Source: Opitutaceae bacterium
GTDB taxonomy: Bacteria; Verrucomicrobiota; Verrucomicrobiia; Opitutales; Opitutaceae
NCBI GenBank assembly: GCA_016794785.1
Contig: JAEUHC010000018.1
Span: 124,001-188,000, forward strand
Reading direction: 5' to 3'
Length of the DNA: 64,000 bases
The notes beneath the pieces were generated by a model, which worked only from the letters and a program-made list of their open reading frames with translations, made no database searches and had not been told where the DNA came from. This document shows, one piece after another, positions 43,367 through 51,863 of the stretch (positions within the stretch are counted from its first letter, which is position 1; each line of letters begins with the position of its first letter). A program made the translations under genes and the position numbers.

Positions 43367-45412
43367 TCAGAACTTGTATTGCACCTTCCAGTAGAGCTGG
43401 TGCGCGTTGAAATTGTTGTAGCCGGCGAAGCTGCCGTCGCGGTTCGTGGCGTAACCGTATTTCGCGATGAAGGTGAGTCGCTCGCTGTGGCGGCGAATCC
43501 ATGTGAGGTAGGCGCTCCGCACCATCTGGCCGGCGTTGAGAGGCAGCGTGACGGCGGAATTGTCCGTGTAGTTGTCGGCACGATAAAAGTAGGCGTCGAG
43601 CTGCAGGTCCGTGACTTTGCCGAGCGCGTAGCCGCCGCCGAGGTTCACGCTGGTGTAGTTGTTGTCGCTGAAATACGTGAGCCGGTGCCGCGGCACCTGC
43701 AGTTGATCGTAGGTCACGGTGCCGGCGGCGGTGAGATAAAGGCGCGGCGTGACGGTCCACGTCGCGGACTGCGAAATCACGCTGCGCGTGAGGACGCCGT
43801 TCCGAATCTCCGGTTGATTCGCAAACGTGCTCGTGATCGTCGAGCGCTGGTGGGCGTAGCGCGTGACGAGGCTGAGCGACGCGCCGGGCCGCCAGGAGGC
43901 ATGGGCCGTCACGTCGCGCGCCTCGATGTCCTGATCGATCAGGTAGGCGGGGTAGCGGTTGTTGGAGGTGTTGAGCGTGTTGTCGCGGCGGCTGCGGTAG
44001 TCGGCGGTCTTGAGGCGATGGTTGAACTGCACGCCGACACTCAGGCCGGGGCGGACCTGCCACGTGGCGTTGACGAGGTAGCGCTCGCCCTGCCGCTCGT
44101 AGTCCGTGTCCTGATCGATCACGGGCGCGCGGTTGGGCAGGAGGATGCTCTGCTCGACGAGCGTGCCTTCGCCGGTGTTCCAGATCGCGCGGGCGTAAAG
44201 GCTGAGGCTGGGCCAGCGGCTGAGGCGCACTTCAAGATCGCCGGTCACCTCGTTCCATGAGGTGCGGTTGGCCGATTCGGTGAGGCGCTGGATGGCGGCC
44301 GCCGCGGCCCCGCCCCCGAAGTCCGTGTCGGTGTGCGTCTCCGCTCCGTCGATGCGCAGGTGGTCGTATTTCACGCCGGGCCGGATGGTCCAGAATTTCG
44401 CGGGCTGCCAGACGGCGTTGAGGTTGGCGACGTATTGGCGGAGGTGGGAATCGCCCGTGAGCCCAAAGTAGCCAACATCGCCCGCCTGCCGGCGGGCGAA
44501 GGTCGCGGAGTAATCGGCGTCGGGCGTGCCGCCGTAGATTTTGCTGCCGTAGAGATTGCTGTCGATGGCGGTGGCGAGACCGCCGGCCGAGACGCGGAGC
44601 TGCTCGTTGACGATGCTGTCATAGTAACCGTGGCCGCTGATGTGATCGGTGCGCCGGCCCTCGACCTGCGTGACGTAGCGATCCTGATTCTCGCCGGGGC
44701 GGCGGCGGGCGACGTGGTGGTTGTCTTGCCGCGTGCGCTCGTAGCGCCCGACGAGTTTCCAATTCGTCGATTCGGTCTGCTGGCTCGCCTCGGCGGTGAA
44801 GATGTCGCGCACCTCGTCCACCACGAGGTAGGAGGGCGAGAAGGCGCGGGGCACAAAAGGCTGGCCCGCGAGGTTGGAGTCGCCCCAGCGGAGGGAGTTC
44901 TTCAACCCGTCGCGGGTGTTGCGATCATAGCGGAGGCGGAACTGCGGCCGGTCCGGCGTGAGCGTGCCGATCTCGAAGGAGAGGTAGCTGCGGTCGAGTT
45001 CTAGGGCCTCGTCGAAGTAGGAGAACGTCAGCGCGCGCGGGCGGAAGTAGCCGCCGGAGCCGTCGGTGAAGATGCGGAAGCGGCGGTAGTTCGCCTCGAC
45101 GTAGTAGGCGTCGAATTTCTCCCAGCGCACGTGCAGGCGGTAATCCTCGTCGCCGGCCAGCGCACGCAGCTCAAGCCGCAGCAGCGACGAGTCGGTGGTG
45201 CGCGACCAAGTGAAATCCTCGATGCCACCGTAGCCGGCCTTCTTGTGGCCGGAGTATTTTTGAAACGCGGGGCGGTCGCCGTCCTGCAGCGCGCCGCCGG
45301 CGGAGAACGAAATCGAGCCGCCCGTGACAACCTGCGCCGGCACCAGGGCCGGCAAAACGAGCGCGAGCAGCGCCGTGGACAACACTCGACGGGAATGCGC
45401 GGGGGAGTTCAT
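43367..45412 (-). CDS. MtrB/PioB-like outer-membrane beta-barrel of a porin-cytochrome complex
   Basis: A 681-residue protein. The signal peptide is VLSTALLALVLPALVPAQ (about residues 10-28). The rest is a long run of amphipathic strands alternating aromatic and polar residues (for example LRLELRALAGDEDYRLHVRW, YLVNATWQVRPGLSVGVQFN) and ends in HQLYWKVQYKF, a C-terminal Phe barrel signature. The size and its position directly after a multiheme cytochrome gene match MtrB/PioB barrels, which sheathe a cytochrome across the outer membrane. I do not see the N-terminal CxxC of Shewanella MtrB. The ATG overlaps the cytochrome stop by one base (TGATG), so translation is probably coupled. Confidence 0.85.
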   Translation of the reverse strand: MNSPAHSRRVLSTALLALVLPALVPAQVVTGGSISFSAGGALQDGDRPAFQKYSGHKKAGYGGIEDFTWSRTTDSSLLRLELRALAGDEDYRLHVRWEKFDAYYVEANYRRFRIFTDGSGGYFRPRALTFSYFDEALELDRSYLSFEIGTLTPDRPQFRLRYDRNTRDGLKNSLRWGDSNLAGQPFVPRAFSPSYLVVDEVRDIFTAEASQQTESTNWKLVGRYERTRQDNHHVARRRPGENQDRYVTQVEGRRTDHISGHGYYDSIVNEQLRVSAGGLATAIDSNLYGSKIYGGTPDADYSATFARRQAGDVGYFGLTGDSHLRQYVANLNAVWQPAKFWTIRPGVKYDHLRIDGAETHTDTDFGGGAAAAAIQRLTESANRTSWNEVTGDLEVRLSRWPSLSLYARAIWNTGEGTLVEQSILLPNRAPVIDQDTDYERQGERYLVNATWQVRPGLSVGVQFNHRLKTADYRSRRDNTLNTSNNRYPAYLIDQDIEARDVTAHASWRPGASLSLVTRYAHQRSTITSTFANQPEIRNGVLTRSVISQSATWTVTPRLYLTAAGTVTYDQLQVPRHRLTYFSDNNYTSVNLGGGYALGKVTDLQLDAYFYRADNYTDNSAVTLPLNAGQMVRSAYLTWIRRHSERLTFIAKYGYATNRDGSFAGYNNFNAHQLYWKVQYKF

Positions 45413-46188
45413 CAGTAGCGCAGGGAGGAATTGACGTTGGAGCCGTGGATCGCCTCGTGGCAGCCGGCCGTCCAGCACGTGCCGCGGATGACATTCTGGC
45501 TGTGGTCCACGCCGCCGTGCATGATCTGCACGCCGCTCTGCTGGTTCTGGAAATGGCACTGGTAGCAGAGGCTCGTGCCGCGGGACTTGAGCATCTTGTC
45601 GTTGACCGAGCCGTGCGGCGAGTGGCAGGCGACGCAGCCCTCGCGCATCACCTCGTGCTCAAAGACAAAGGGCCCCGCCTGCGCCGGGTGGCACTTCGCG
45701 CACGTGGCGTTCATGCTGGCCGCGAGATCCCGCGCGCCGCCCGGCAGCGTGTCGCCCTTGTGAGGGTCATGGCAATGGGTGCAGCCGATCTTGCCGGCGA
45801 GGACGGGGTGCGTGCTCGGGAGCTTGAACTCGGCGCGGTTGTTCACGTGGCACTGGAGGCACGTGTCGGGCGCCATCTTGGGGTTGATGATCGTGGCGCG
45901 CGTGCCGGCCTTGACGTGCAGGCTCGCCGGGCCGTGACAGGATTCGCACGACACGCTCCGCGGCTTGCCGTCCTCGCCGGTCATCTTGAGGTGCGCGTGC
46001 GTGGCGTCGTGGAAGCCGCGCGTGACGTTGGCGTGGCATTTCGCGCACGACTCGGAGCCGACGATCGTGGCGCCGGCGATCGCGGGCGGCATCATGATCG
46101 CGCGGCCGCTCATGACGCACGAGGCGAGGCCGATCGCCCAGGCGGCGAGGCCGGCGATGACGAGGGTTTTGGCAGGCAGTCGGATCAT
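45412..46188 (-). CDS. Octaheme c-type cytochrome (MtrA/DmsE-like)
   Basis: A 258-residue multiheme cytochrome. Seven CxxCH motifs start at residues 48, 81, 110, 136, 163, 185 and 208, and an eighth site is the rarer CX4CH form C238-WTAG-C-H244. MtrA/PioA/DmsE relatives usually bind ten hemes, so this is a shorter version. The N-terminus has a hydrophobic segment ending LASC (21-24), which may be a lipobox. It should sit in the periplasm or inside the adjacent barrel and pass electrons across the outer membrane. It lies 56 bp after the monoheme cytochrome gene and overlaps the barrel gene start by one base. Confidence 0.9.
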   Translation of the reverse strand: MIRLPAKTLVIAGLAAWAIGLASCVMSGRAIMMPPAIAGATIVGSESCAKCHANVTRGFHDATHAHLKMTGEDGKPRSVSCESCHGPASLHVKAGTRATIINPKMAPDTCLQCHVNNRAEFKLPSTHPVLAGKIGCTHCHDPHKGDTLPGGARDLAASMNATCAKCHPAQAGPFVFEHEVMREGCVACHSPHGSVNDKMLKSRGTSLCYQCHFQNQQSGVQIMHGGVDHSQNVIRGTCWTAGCHEAIHGSNVNSSLRY

Positions 46189-46244
46189 GGGGTGGGGAAA
46201 TTCTCAGCGCGATTCGGGCGAAAACGAGGCCGGCGGCGGCGGGA

Positions 46245-46586
46245 TTATTTTTTCGCCAGCCCGCGCACGTAGGCGACAAGCGCGGAGATTTCGGCGTCGG
46301 ACATCTGGCCGGCAAAAGCCTCCATCTTCTCCTCACCCTTGGCGTTCTTGCGGCCCTCCTTGATCGTCTTGAAGACCTCCGCATCGGTGATCTTCGCCTG
46401 GCCGGCGGCGTCGGTGAGGTCCTTGGCGCCGGATTTTTTCCCGAGTCGTGTCTGGCTCTTGCCGTCCTTGCCATGGCAGCCGAGGCAATGCTTCTCCCAG
46501 TTTTTCCCAGGGGAGAGTTCGGCCGCGGCGCTCGTCAGGACAGCCACAGGCAAGAGCAGGCAAAGCAGCTTCGAGGCAGGCAGCAT
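46245..46586 (-). CDS. Monoheme c-type cytochrome
   Basis: A 113-residue protein with a signal peptide (ASKLLCLLLPVAVLTSAAA) and a single class I cytochrome c domain. Heme attachment is HCLGCHGKDG, and the distal Met is probably in MEAFAGQMSDAEISALVAYV. It is likely a periplasmic electron shuttle. It is the first gene of the porin-cytochrome operon and could link inner-membrane electron carriers to the octaheme protein. The ATG at 46586 begins the signal peptide; the frame is open upstream but shows no similarity. Confidence 0.9.
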   Translation of the reverse strand: MLPASKLLCLLLPVAVLTSAAAELSPGKNWEKHCLGCHGKDGKSQTRLGKKSGAKDLTDAAGQAKITDAEVFKTIKEGRKNAKGEEKMEAFAGQMSDAEISALVAYVRGLAKK

Positions 46587-46893
46587 GGGGAGGGGCGAGG
46601 TGGGCCGAATCAGGACGAGCGACAACGGCCGAAGACAATCAAACCGACCTGCCGGGCGATGGCGGGTTCGTAACCGCGCTGTTACCCGTGGAAGCCCCAA
46701 GGGAGAGGCCACACTTGATGTCGGGAGGCCGATCTGGCATGAAGCCGGCTCCCCGCCCCGAAAGAATTTTCCAGAATATCCGCCCACGACGAGTCGTCCG
46801 AGGCTCCGTTCCAGCGCCCGTCTCCTCGCCATCGCGATCATGCGCTGGCGTGCTTTCCACCCCAGCTATCCCTACCCCGTATCCAGCGTCACC
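46587..46893. promoter_or_regulatory. 307-bp divergent intergenic region
   Basis: This gap separates the cytochrome operon from the propeller pair and should hold both promoters. Two small dyads stand out: GTAAC-N6-GTTAC at 46670-46685 and ACGAC-GA-GTCGT at 46786-46797. An A/T-richer patch (AAAGAATTTTCCAGAATATC, 46761-46780) lies about 115 bp before the propeller ATG. No confident -35/-10 pair, riboswitch or small gene was recognised. Confidence 0.35.
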
Positions 46894-48687
46894 ATGAACA
46901 CCCGCCTGCCCCTCCCCACCTTAGCCGTCCTCCTCAGCGCGCTCGCCACGCCGACCGCGCTCCTCGCCCAAGCCAAGGTCGAGTCCGTCGTCGTCTCGCC
47001 CCAAGGCGCAACGATCGTCAACCCCTCGTTCACCGTCGCTAGCAAGACCGGCCTGCATGTGCTGCTAACAGCGCCCAAGGGCAGCCGGCAGGTGTATCTC
47101 CACGACGGCGTGGAGGGCCCGCGCTTCGACCGAGCCGGCAACGGGAAAGCGATCAGCATTGACGGCAAGCGCCACGCCTACACCGCCCATGTCGGCACCG
47201 AGGAGATCCTCGTGCTCGATGGCAAGGAGATCGTCCGCACCACGCCGCAGCATGGCGGGACCGCTTTCCCCGCGTTCGGATTCTCCCCGAGCGGCAAGCG
47301 CTTCTGGTATGTGTCGCCGTTGGAGGCGGGCGGCGTGCACAAGCTCGTCGTCGACGGCGTCGCGAGCGACCCCACCCACGGCATCACGCTCCACCCGATC
47401 TTCAGCCCCGACGAGTCGCGCTACGTGGCGATGTTTTCCAAGCAGGACGAGCGGCGCGGCTCGCTGCTCATGGTCGATGGCAAGAGCATGGGCTTCGTCG
47501 GCGACAAGCCGCAGTTTTCACCTGACGGAAAGAACGTCCTCACGATCGCTCACGGGGGGGATGTCGACACGCTGATGATTAACGGCAAGCCGGCCTCGCG
47601 CGCGCCCATCCTCCACAGCGCGCACATGTCCACCGGCGGCCTGAATTTCCTGGTGGTCAGCGGGAGCCGCAGCACGCCGGGCGTTTTCCTCGGCGCCGGC
47701 GGCAAGAAGATCGAGGGCAGCGACTGCCAGTCGATCGACAAGGTGCTTTTCAGCCCCGACGGCAAGCGCTACGCCGCGCTCTGCACGGTGGGCGGTTCGA
47801 AGAAGTTCGTGCTCATCGACGGCAAGAAGGGCCAGGTCTACGATCAAGTGGAGGAGCTGCAGTTCACCGCGGATTCCGCGAAGTGCCTCTACCTCGGACG
47901 ATCCCACTCCGCCGGCGGGCAGTTCCTCGTGGTCGAGGACGACGAGTCCGACGGCTCTCCGGCCATTCAGCTTTCCCTGGGCGGCGGCAAGCGCATCGGC
48001 TATATCGCCCGCATCACGGGTGGGTTCGACTCGAAAGTCGTCGTCGACGGCAAGGCGACGCCTGCGGTGCGCGGCGCCAGCTACCTCGGGTTCAGCCCGG
48101 ACGGCAGCCGCTTTGCCTTCCAAGCAGGCAACCCGCCATACCCCGGGCTCTACCTTGATGGCGTCGAGCAGAAAGGCGTGGCCGTCGTGCAGACCAATGC
48201 CGTCCGCTCGCAAACTGATCCTTGGTTCACGTTCAGCGCGGACAACAAGTATATCGCGCACTTCGGCTTCGCGAACGGTGAGATGGGCAAGCAAGGTCTC
48301 GTCGTAAACGGCAAGCTCGTCGACGCGACGACCAGCACCTATTGCCTGCCGTTCTTCACCCCCGACAGCAAACACATCGTCTATTTCCGCTTCGTGCCGG
48401 GCGGTGGCTACGAGGTCATGGTCGATGGCAAGGCCGTCGAGAAGGTCAGCAGCTTCCCAACCGGCCTCGGACAGCAAGGACCCGCAGCCATCCCGCCCTT
48501 CGAAATGGGCGCCGACGGCGTGTTCACCTTCATCGCCATCGTCGACGGCGCGGCGAAACGCTTCCGCATCACGCCCGATGGCAGCACGAGCCTCGCGGCG
48601 TTTCTCGCCGAAGCCGAGGCAGCGCAAGCCAAGGCCAAGGCCGCGGTCGCGACACCTGCTCCGGCGCCGACCAAAAAGAAGCGCTGA
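46894..48687 (+). CDS. Secreted beta-propeller protein with repeated DGK turns
   Basis: A 597-residue protein. The signal peptide is residues 1-26 (SALATPTALLAQA). The body is a WD40/TolB-like propeller in which many blades end in (V/I)(D/N)G(K/V) turns, such as ISIDGKRHAYTAHVG, LVVDGVASDP, LMVDGKSMGFVGDK, LIDGKKGQVYDQ and VMVDGKAVEK, alternating with FSPDGKxY blade cores. The tail is Ala/Lys-rich. It is paralogous to the next gene. No catalytic motif was found; it may be a binding or cell-surface protein. The start at 46894 is chosen for the signal peptide. Confidence 0.75.
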   Translation: MNTRLPLPTLAVLLSALATPTALLAQAKVESVVVSPQGATIVNPSFTVASKTGLHVLLTAPKGSRQVYLHDGVEGPRFDRAGNGKAISIDGKRHAYTAHVGTEEILVLDGKEIVRTTPQHGGTAFPAFGFSPSGKRFWYVSPLEAGGVHKLVVDGVASDPTHGITLHPIFSPDESRYVAMFSKQDERRGSLLMVDGKSMGFVGDKPQFSPDGKNVLTIAHGGDVDTLMINGKPASRAPILHSAHMSTGGLNFLVVSGSRSTPGVFLGAGGKKIEGSDCQSIDKVLFSPDGKRYAALCTVGGSKKFVLIDGKKGQVYDQVEELQFTADSAKCLYLGRSHSAGGQFLVVEDDESDGSPAIQLSLGGGKRIGYIARITGGFDSKVVVDGKATPAVRGASYLGFSPDGSRFAFQAGNPPYPGLYLDGVEQKGVAVVQTNAVRSQTDPWFTFSADNKYIAHFGFANGEMGKQGLVVNGKLVDATTSTYCLPFFTPDSKHIVYFRFVPGGGYEVMVDGKAVEKVSSFPTGLGQQGPAAIPPFEMGADGVFTFIAIVDGAAKRFRITPDGSTSLAAFLAEAEAAQAKAKAAVATPAPAPTKKKR

Positions 48688-48729
48688 TTCGTTTTCCGTC
48701 CGCGAATCCAACCACTCCGCACCCTCACC

Positions 48730-50826
48730 ATGAAAGCTACTACCCATGCCCGTCGGGCCGCCGCGTCCCTCGCCGCCCTTTCCATGATGGCCAGCTCGGT
48801 CGTTGCCCAGCCCAAGGTCGAGGAGACCGTCGTCGGTCCCGTTGGCGTTGGCGGACTCTACGTCGTCAGCCAGAACGACGCGCGCGTCGCCTACGTCGGC
48901 GCCAAGGGCACACGCACCGTCGTCACCGTCGATGGCGTCGAAGGCCCCTTGCTCGACGAGTTGTTCAACGGCAGCGCCGCCAACATCACCGGTGCCGGCC
49001 CGCTGCTCGTGCACCGGGCCAACGAAGGCGGGAAAAACATGGCCGGCACACCCACCGCAGTGATTTTCAGCGAGCAAGGCTCCGCCTTCGCCTACATCGG
49101 GCGGCAAGGCAACGACTACATCGTCGTCCACAACGGCAAGGAAGTCGGCCGCGGCCCGCGCAGCGCCCTCTCGCTTCAGCACACGCCGCTCTCGCTCTCG
49201 CCCAAGGGCAATTTCGTCTATTGGGGCGAGATGAAGATGGAGGGCGGCCGCGGGGTTTATCGTCTCATGATGAACGGCAAACCCGAGCCGTGGGCCGGCC
49301 ATCAAAACCTCCAGCCCGTCTTCAGTCCCGACGACAAGCGCTACGCCTACACCGCCGGCACCGTCGAGAACTACCAAAAGCAGGTGCTGATCGTGGATGG
49401 CAAAGTCGCCAGCTACGCCGGTTTCAATCCGCAGTGGACGGCCGACAGCAAAATCCTCCTTACCACAGGCGCGGACAACAAGGTCCTCGTCGATGGCAAG
49501 CCCGGTCCCTACGCCGGCATCTCTATCGAAAAGATCACGCCCTCGACTGTCGGTAGCCGCTTCGCGGTCATCATGCGCAAACGCGTCGTGAACTATCAGG
49601 GCGTCGGCACGCTCTACCTCGACGGCAAGGAAGTCCCGGGCACCGAGGGCGCGATGGACATTTCCTTCAGCCCCGACGGCAAGCGCTGGGCGCTCCGGTG
49701 CCTGAACCCCGAGGCCAAGAGCTTCTTCGTCGTCCTCGACGGCAAGAAGGGCAACGAATACCAGAGCGTCGCCGACAAGTTCTCGTGGTCGCCCGACTCC
49801 TCGAAGGTGATTTTCCACATCGGCAGCAGCGGCCGGAATTTCGTCGTGGTGAACAACACCGAGGAGATCCCCGTCGCGATGGTGGGCTCGCTCTCCCGCA
49901 ACCCGATCGTGTTCGCCAAGGTCGGCTCACGCTACGCGTTCTCGTCCACCGACGGCACCAACCGCCAGCACCTCACCATCGTGGACGGCAAGAACATCCT
50001 CCCCGCCGGCCTCTCGCCCAACGGCGATTCGTTCGATTTCAGCGACGACGGCTCGCGCTATGCCTTCGCCGTCTCGCCCGTCGGCCGCAGCGACTCCGCC
50101 GGTCTCGTCATCGACGGCAAACACCGCAACGAACTCTTCACCGGCAGCTTCACCGGCACCGGCTGGATCACGCCCACCCGCAACAATCTCTTCAAGTGGA
50201 GCCCGCACGGAAATTACCTCGTCCGCGTCGCGCGCCGTCCCGACAACACCGCCGCCGGTCTCTACGTCAACGACCAGCTCGCCTACCCCACCACGCTTCA
50301 AGTCTCGCACCCCACCTTCACCCCCGACGGTAACCACCTCTACTGGATCGGCGCTGAGAAGTTTCCCGACCGGCCGCAGCTTTACTACATCGTTTATTCC
50401 GACGGCCACCCGGTGATGAAACGCGACGCCGACGGCTTCCTCGGCTACAAGGAGGCTTGGTCCATCGATGAAAAAGGCGTGCTCACCTTCATCGCCGCCG
50501 GCGGCAACCAGGTGAAGCGTTACCGCGTCACGCCCTCCACGGACTCGAATATCGACAAGATGGTCGCGGCCACGCAGGAGAAACTCGCCAAGGCCGAAGC
50601 CGAGGCGCTCGCCGCGAAGCGCAAGGCCGAGGAGGAAGCCGCCGCCACAGCCGCGAAGGCGAAAGCCGACGCCGACGCGCTCGCCGCGAAGCGAAAGGCC
50701 GACGCCGACGCTGCAGCCAAGGCCCGCGCCGACGCCGCCGCCGCCAAGACCAAGGCGCGGCAACTCCAGCTCGAAAACGCGAAACGCAAACGTCAGGGTT
50801 TGCCTCCGTTGACCGAACTGCCGTGA
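48730..50826 (+). CDS. Secreted beta-propeller protein with C-terminal coiled coil
   Basis: A 698-residue paralogue of the preceding protein. A signal peptide (SLAALSMMASSVVAQP) precedes KVEETVVGPVGVGG, matching KVESVVVSPQG in the neighbour. Propeller blades again show DGK turns (VTVDGVEGPL, LIVDGKVASYAG, VLDGKKGNEYQS). Unlike the neighbour, residues about 610-698 form a charged Ala/Lys/Glu heptad-like helix (EKLAKAEAEALAAKRKAEEE), predicted as a coiled coil that could oligomerise or span the periplasm. It starts 42 bp downstream of its paralogue. Confidence 0.75.
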   Translation: MKATTHARRAAASLAALSMMASSVVAQPKVEETVVGPVGVGGLYVVSQNDARVAYVGAKGTRTVVTVDGVEGPLLDELFNGSAANITGAGPLLVHRANEGGKNMAGTPTAVIFSEQGSAFAYIGRQGNDYIVVHNGKEVGRGPRSALSLQHTPLSLSPKGNFVYWGEMKMEGGRGVYRLMMNGKPEPWAGHQNLQPVFSPDDKRYAYTAGTVENYQKQVLIVDGKVASYAGFNPQWTADSKILLTTGADNKVLVDGKPGPYAGISIEKITPSTVGSRFAVIMRKRVVNYQGVGTLYLDGKEVPGTEGAMDISFSPDGKRWALRCLNPEAKSFFVVLDGKKGNEYQSVADKFSWSPDSSKVIFHIGSSGRNFVVVNNTEEIPVAMVGSLSRNPIVFAKVGSRYAFSSTDGTNRQHLTIVDGKNILPAGLSPNGDSFDFSDDGSRYAFAVSPVGRSDSAGLVIDGKHRNELFTGSFTGTGWITPTRNNLFKWSPHGNYLVRVARRPDNTAAGLYVNDQLAYPTTLQVSHPTFTPDGNHLYWIGAEKFPDRPQLYYIVYSDGHPVMKRDADGFLGYKEAWSIDEKGVLTFIAAGGNQVKRYRVTPSTDSNIDKMVAATQEKLAKAEAEALAAKRKAEEEAAATAAKAKADADALAAKRKADADAAAKARADAAAAKTKARQLQLENAKRKRQGLPPLTELP

Positions 50827-50851
50827 AACCTATTCCTCCATCCCGCCCACC

Positions 50852-51856
50852 ATGAAAAATACGCTCCTCCTCGCTGCCCTCGCATGCGCCGTAGCGCCCG
50901 CGGTCCTTGCCCAAGATCTCACGCTCGCCGATCTCGCGCGCCGGCCCGAGCTCGTTCCCGCCCAAGTCAGCCTCAAGCAGCCCCTGAAACTGCAGGGCCG
51001 TCCCGCGATCAACGCCGGCCAGAAACTCACGGTCGTCTCGGTGCGCGGCACGAGCGTGGAACTCGAGACCCCCGACGGCCGCAGCACCTTCACCACCAAG
51101 GCCGACGACACCGACGTGCTCGCCGTCGCGCAGCAGACATGGCAGGGCCTCAATCCCGAGCAACGCGCGCTCACCTACGCCACGCTCCTCCAGCGCAAGG
51201 AACTCTGGCCCTACCGGGTGAAACTCACCCAGCTCATGCGTCTGTCCGGCGGCGATCTGAAACCCGGCACCCCGGCGATCCTCGTCGGCGTCGAGGGCAA
51301 CCAGCTGTTGCTCGTTTACGAGCAGGGCAAGTTCCTCTTCAACGCCCAGCCCCGCGACACCGACCTGCTGGACTCGGCCCGCAAGCTCATCGCCGACAAA
51401 AATGCCTTTCCCAGCCGCGTCAGTGAAGACTTGGCCGGCAAACTCGTCAGCCCGGCCACCGGCGCCGCCGCTTCCCTCGACGCCAAGGCCGCGCCGAAGT
51501 ATTTCGTGTTCTACCGCGGCGCAGGCTGGTGCGGCCCGTGCGTGCAATTCTCCCCGTCGCTCGTGAAGTTCGACAAGGATGCGAAGGCGAAGCACCCCGG
51601 CGCCTACCAGATCATCTTCATCAGCGGCGACAAGACGCCCGCCGACATGAAGGCCTACGCCGGCAAAATGGGCTTCGCCTGGGCCGCCGTGCCGCAGCCG
51701 CGCCAGCCCGAGACGCAGATTGTGAACCGGCTTTTCACGAATCTGATCCCGCAGCTCGTCGTCACGGACCGCGCCGGCACCGTGGTGATCGACAGCGCGA
51801 AAACCGGCGGCCCCGACAACGCGCTGCGACAGTTCGCCGCGCTGTTGAAAAAATAG
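50852..51856 (+). CDS. Thioredoxin-fold protein with WCGPC motif, exported
   Basis: A 334-residue protein with a signal peptide (LLAALACAVAPAVLA). The middle (about 35-200) has two similar beta-rich segments: LKLQGRPAINAGQKLTVVSV and LKPGTPAILVGVEGNQLLLV, each like a small SH3-type barrel. The C-terminal 120 residues are a TlpA-like thioredoxin domain with W-C227-G-P-C230 and cis-Pro region LIPQLVVTD. It may reduce or isomerise disulfides in exported proteins. It lies 25 bp after the propeller pair and is probably in their operon. The next gene is convergent with only 7 bp between stops. Confidence 0.85.
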   Translation: MKNTLLLAALACAVAPAVLAQDLTLADLARRPELVPAQVSLKQPLKLQGRPAINAGQKLTVVSVRGTSVELETPDGRSTFTTKADDTDVLAVAQQTWQGLNPEQRALTYATLLQRKELWPYRVKLTQLMRLSGGDLKPGTPAILVGVEGNQLLLVYEQGKFLFNAQPRDTDLLDSARKLIADKNAFPSRVSEDLAGKLVSPATGAAASLDAKAAPKYFVFYRGAGWCGPCVQFSPSLVKFDKDAKAKHPGAYQIIFISGDKTPADMKAYAGKMGFAWAAVPQPRQPETQIVNRLFTNLIPQLVVTDRAGTVVIDSAKTGGPDNALRQFAALLKK

Positions 51857-51863
51857 GCCCGCG

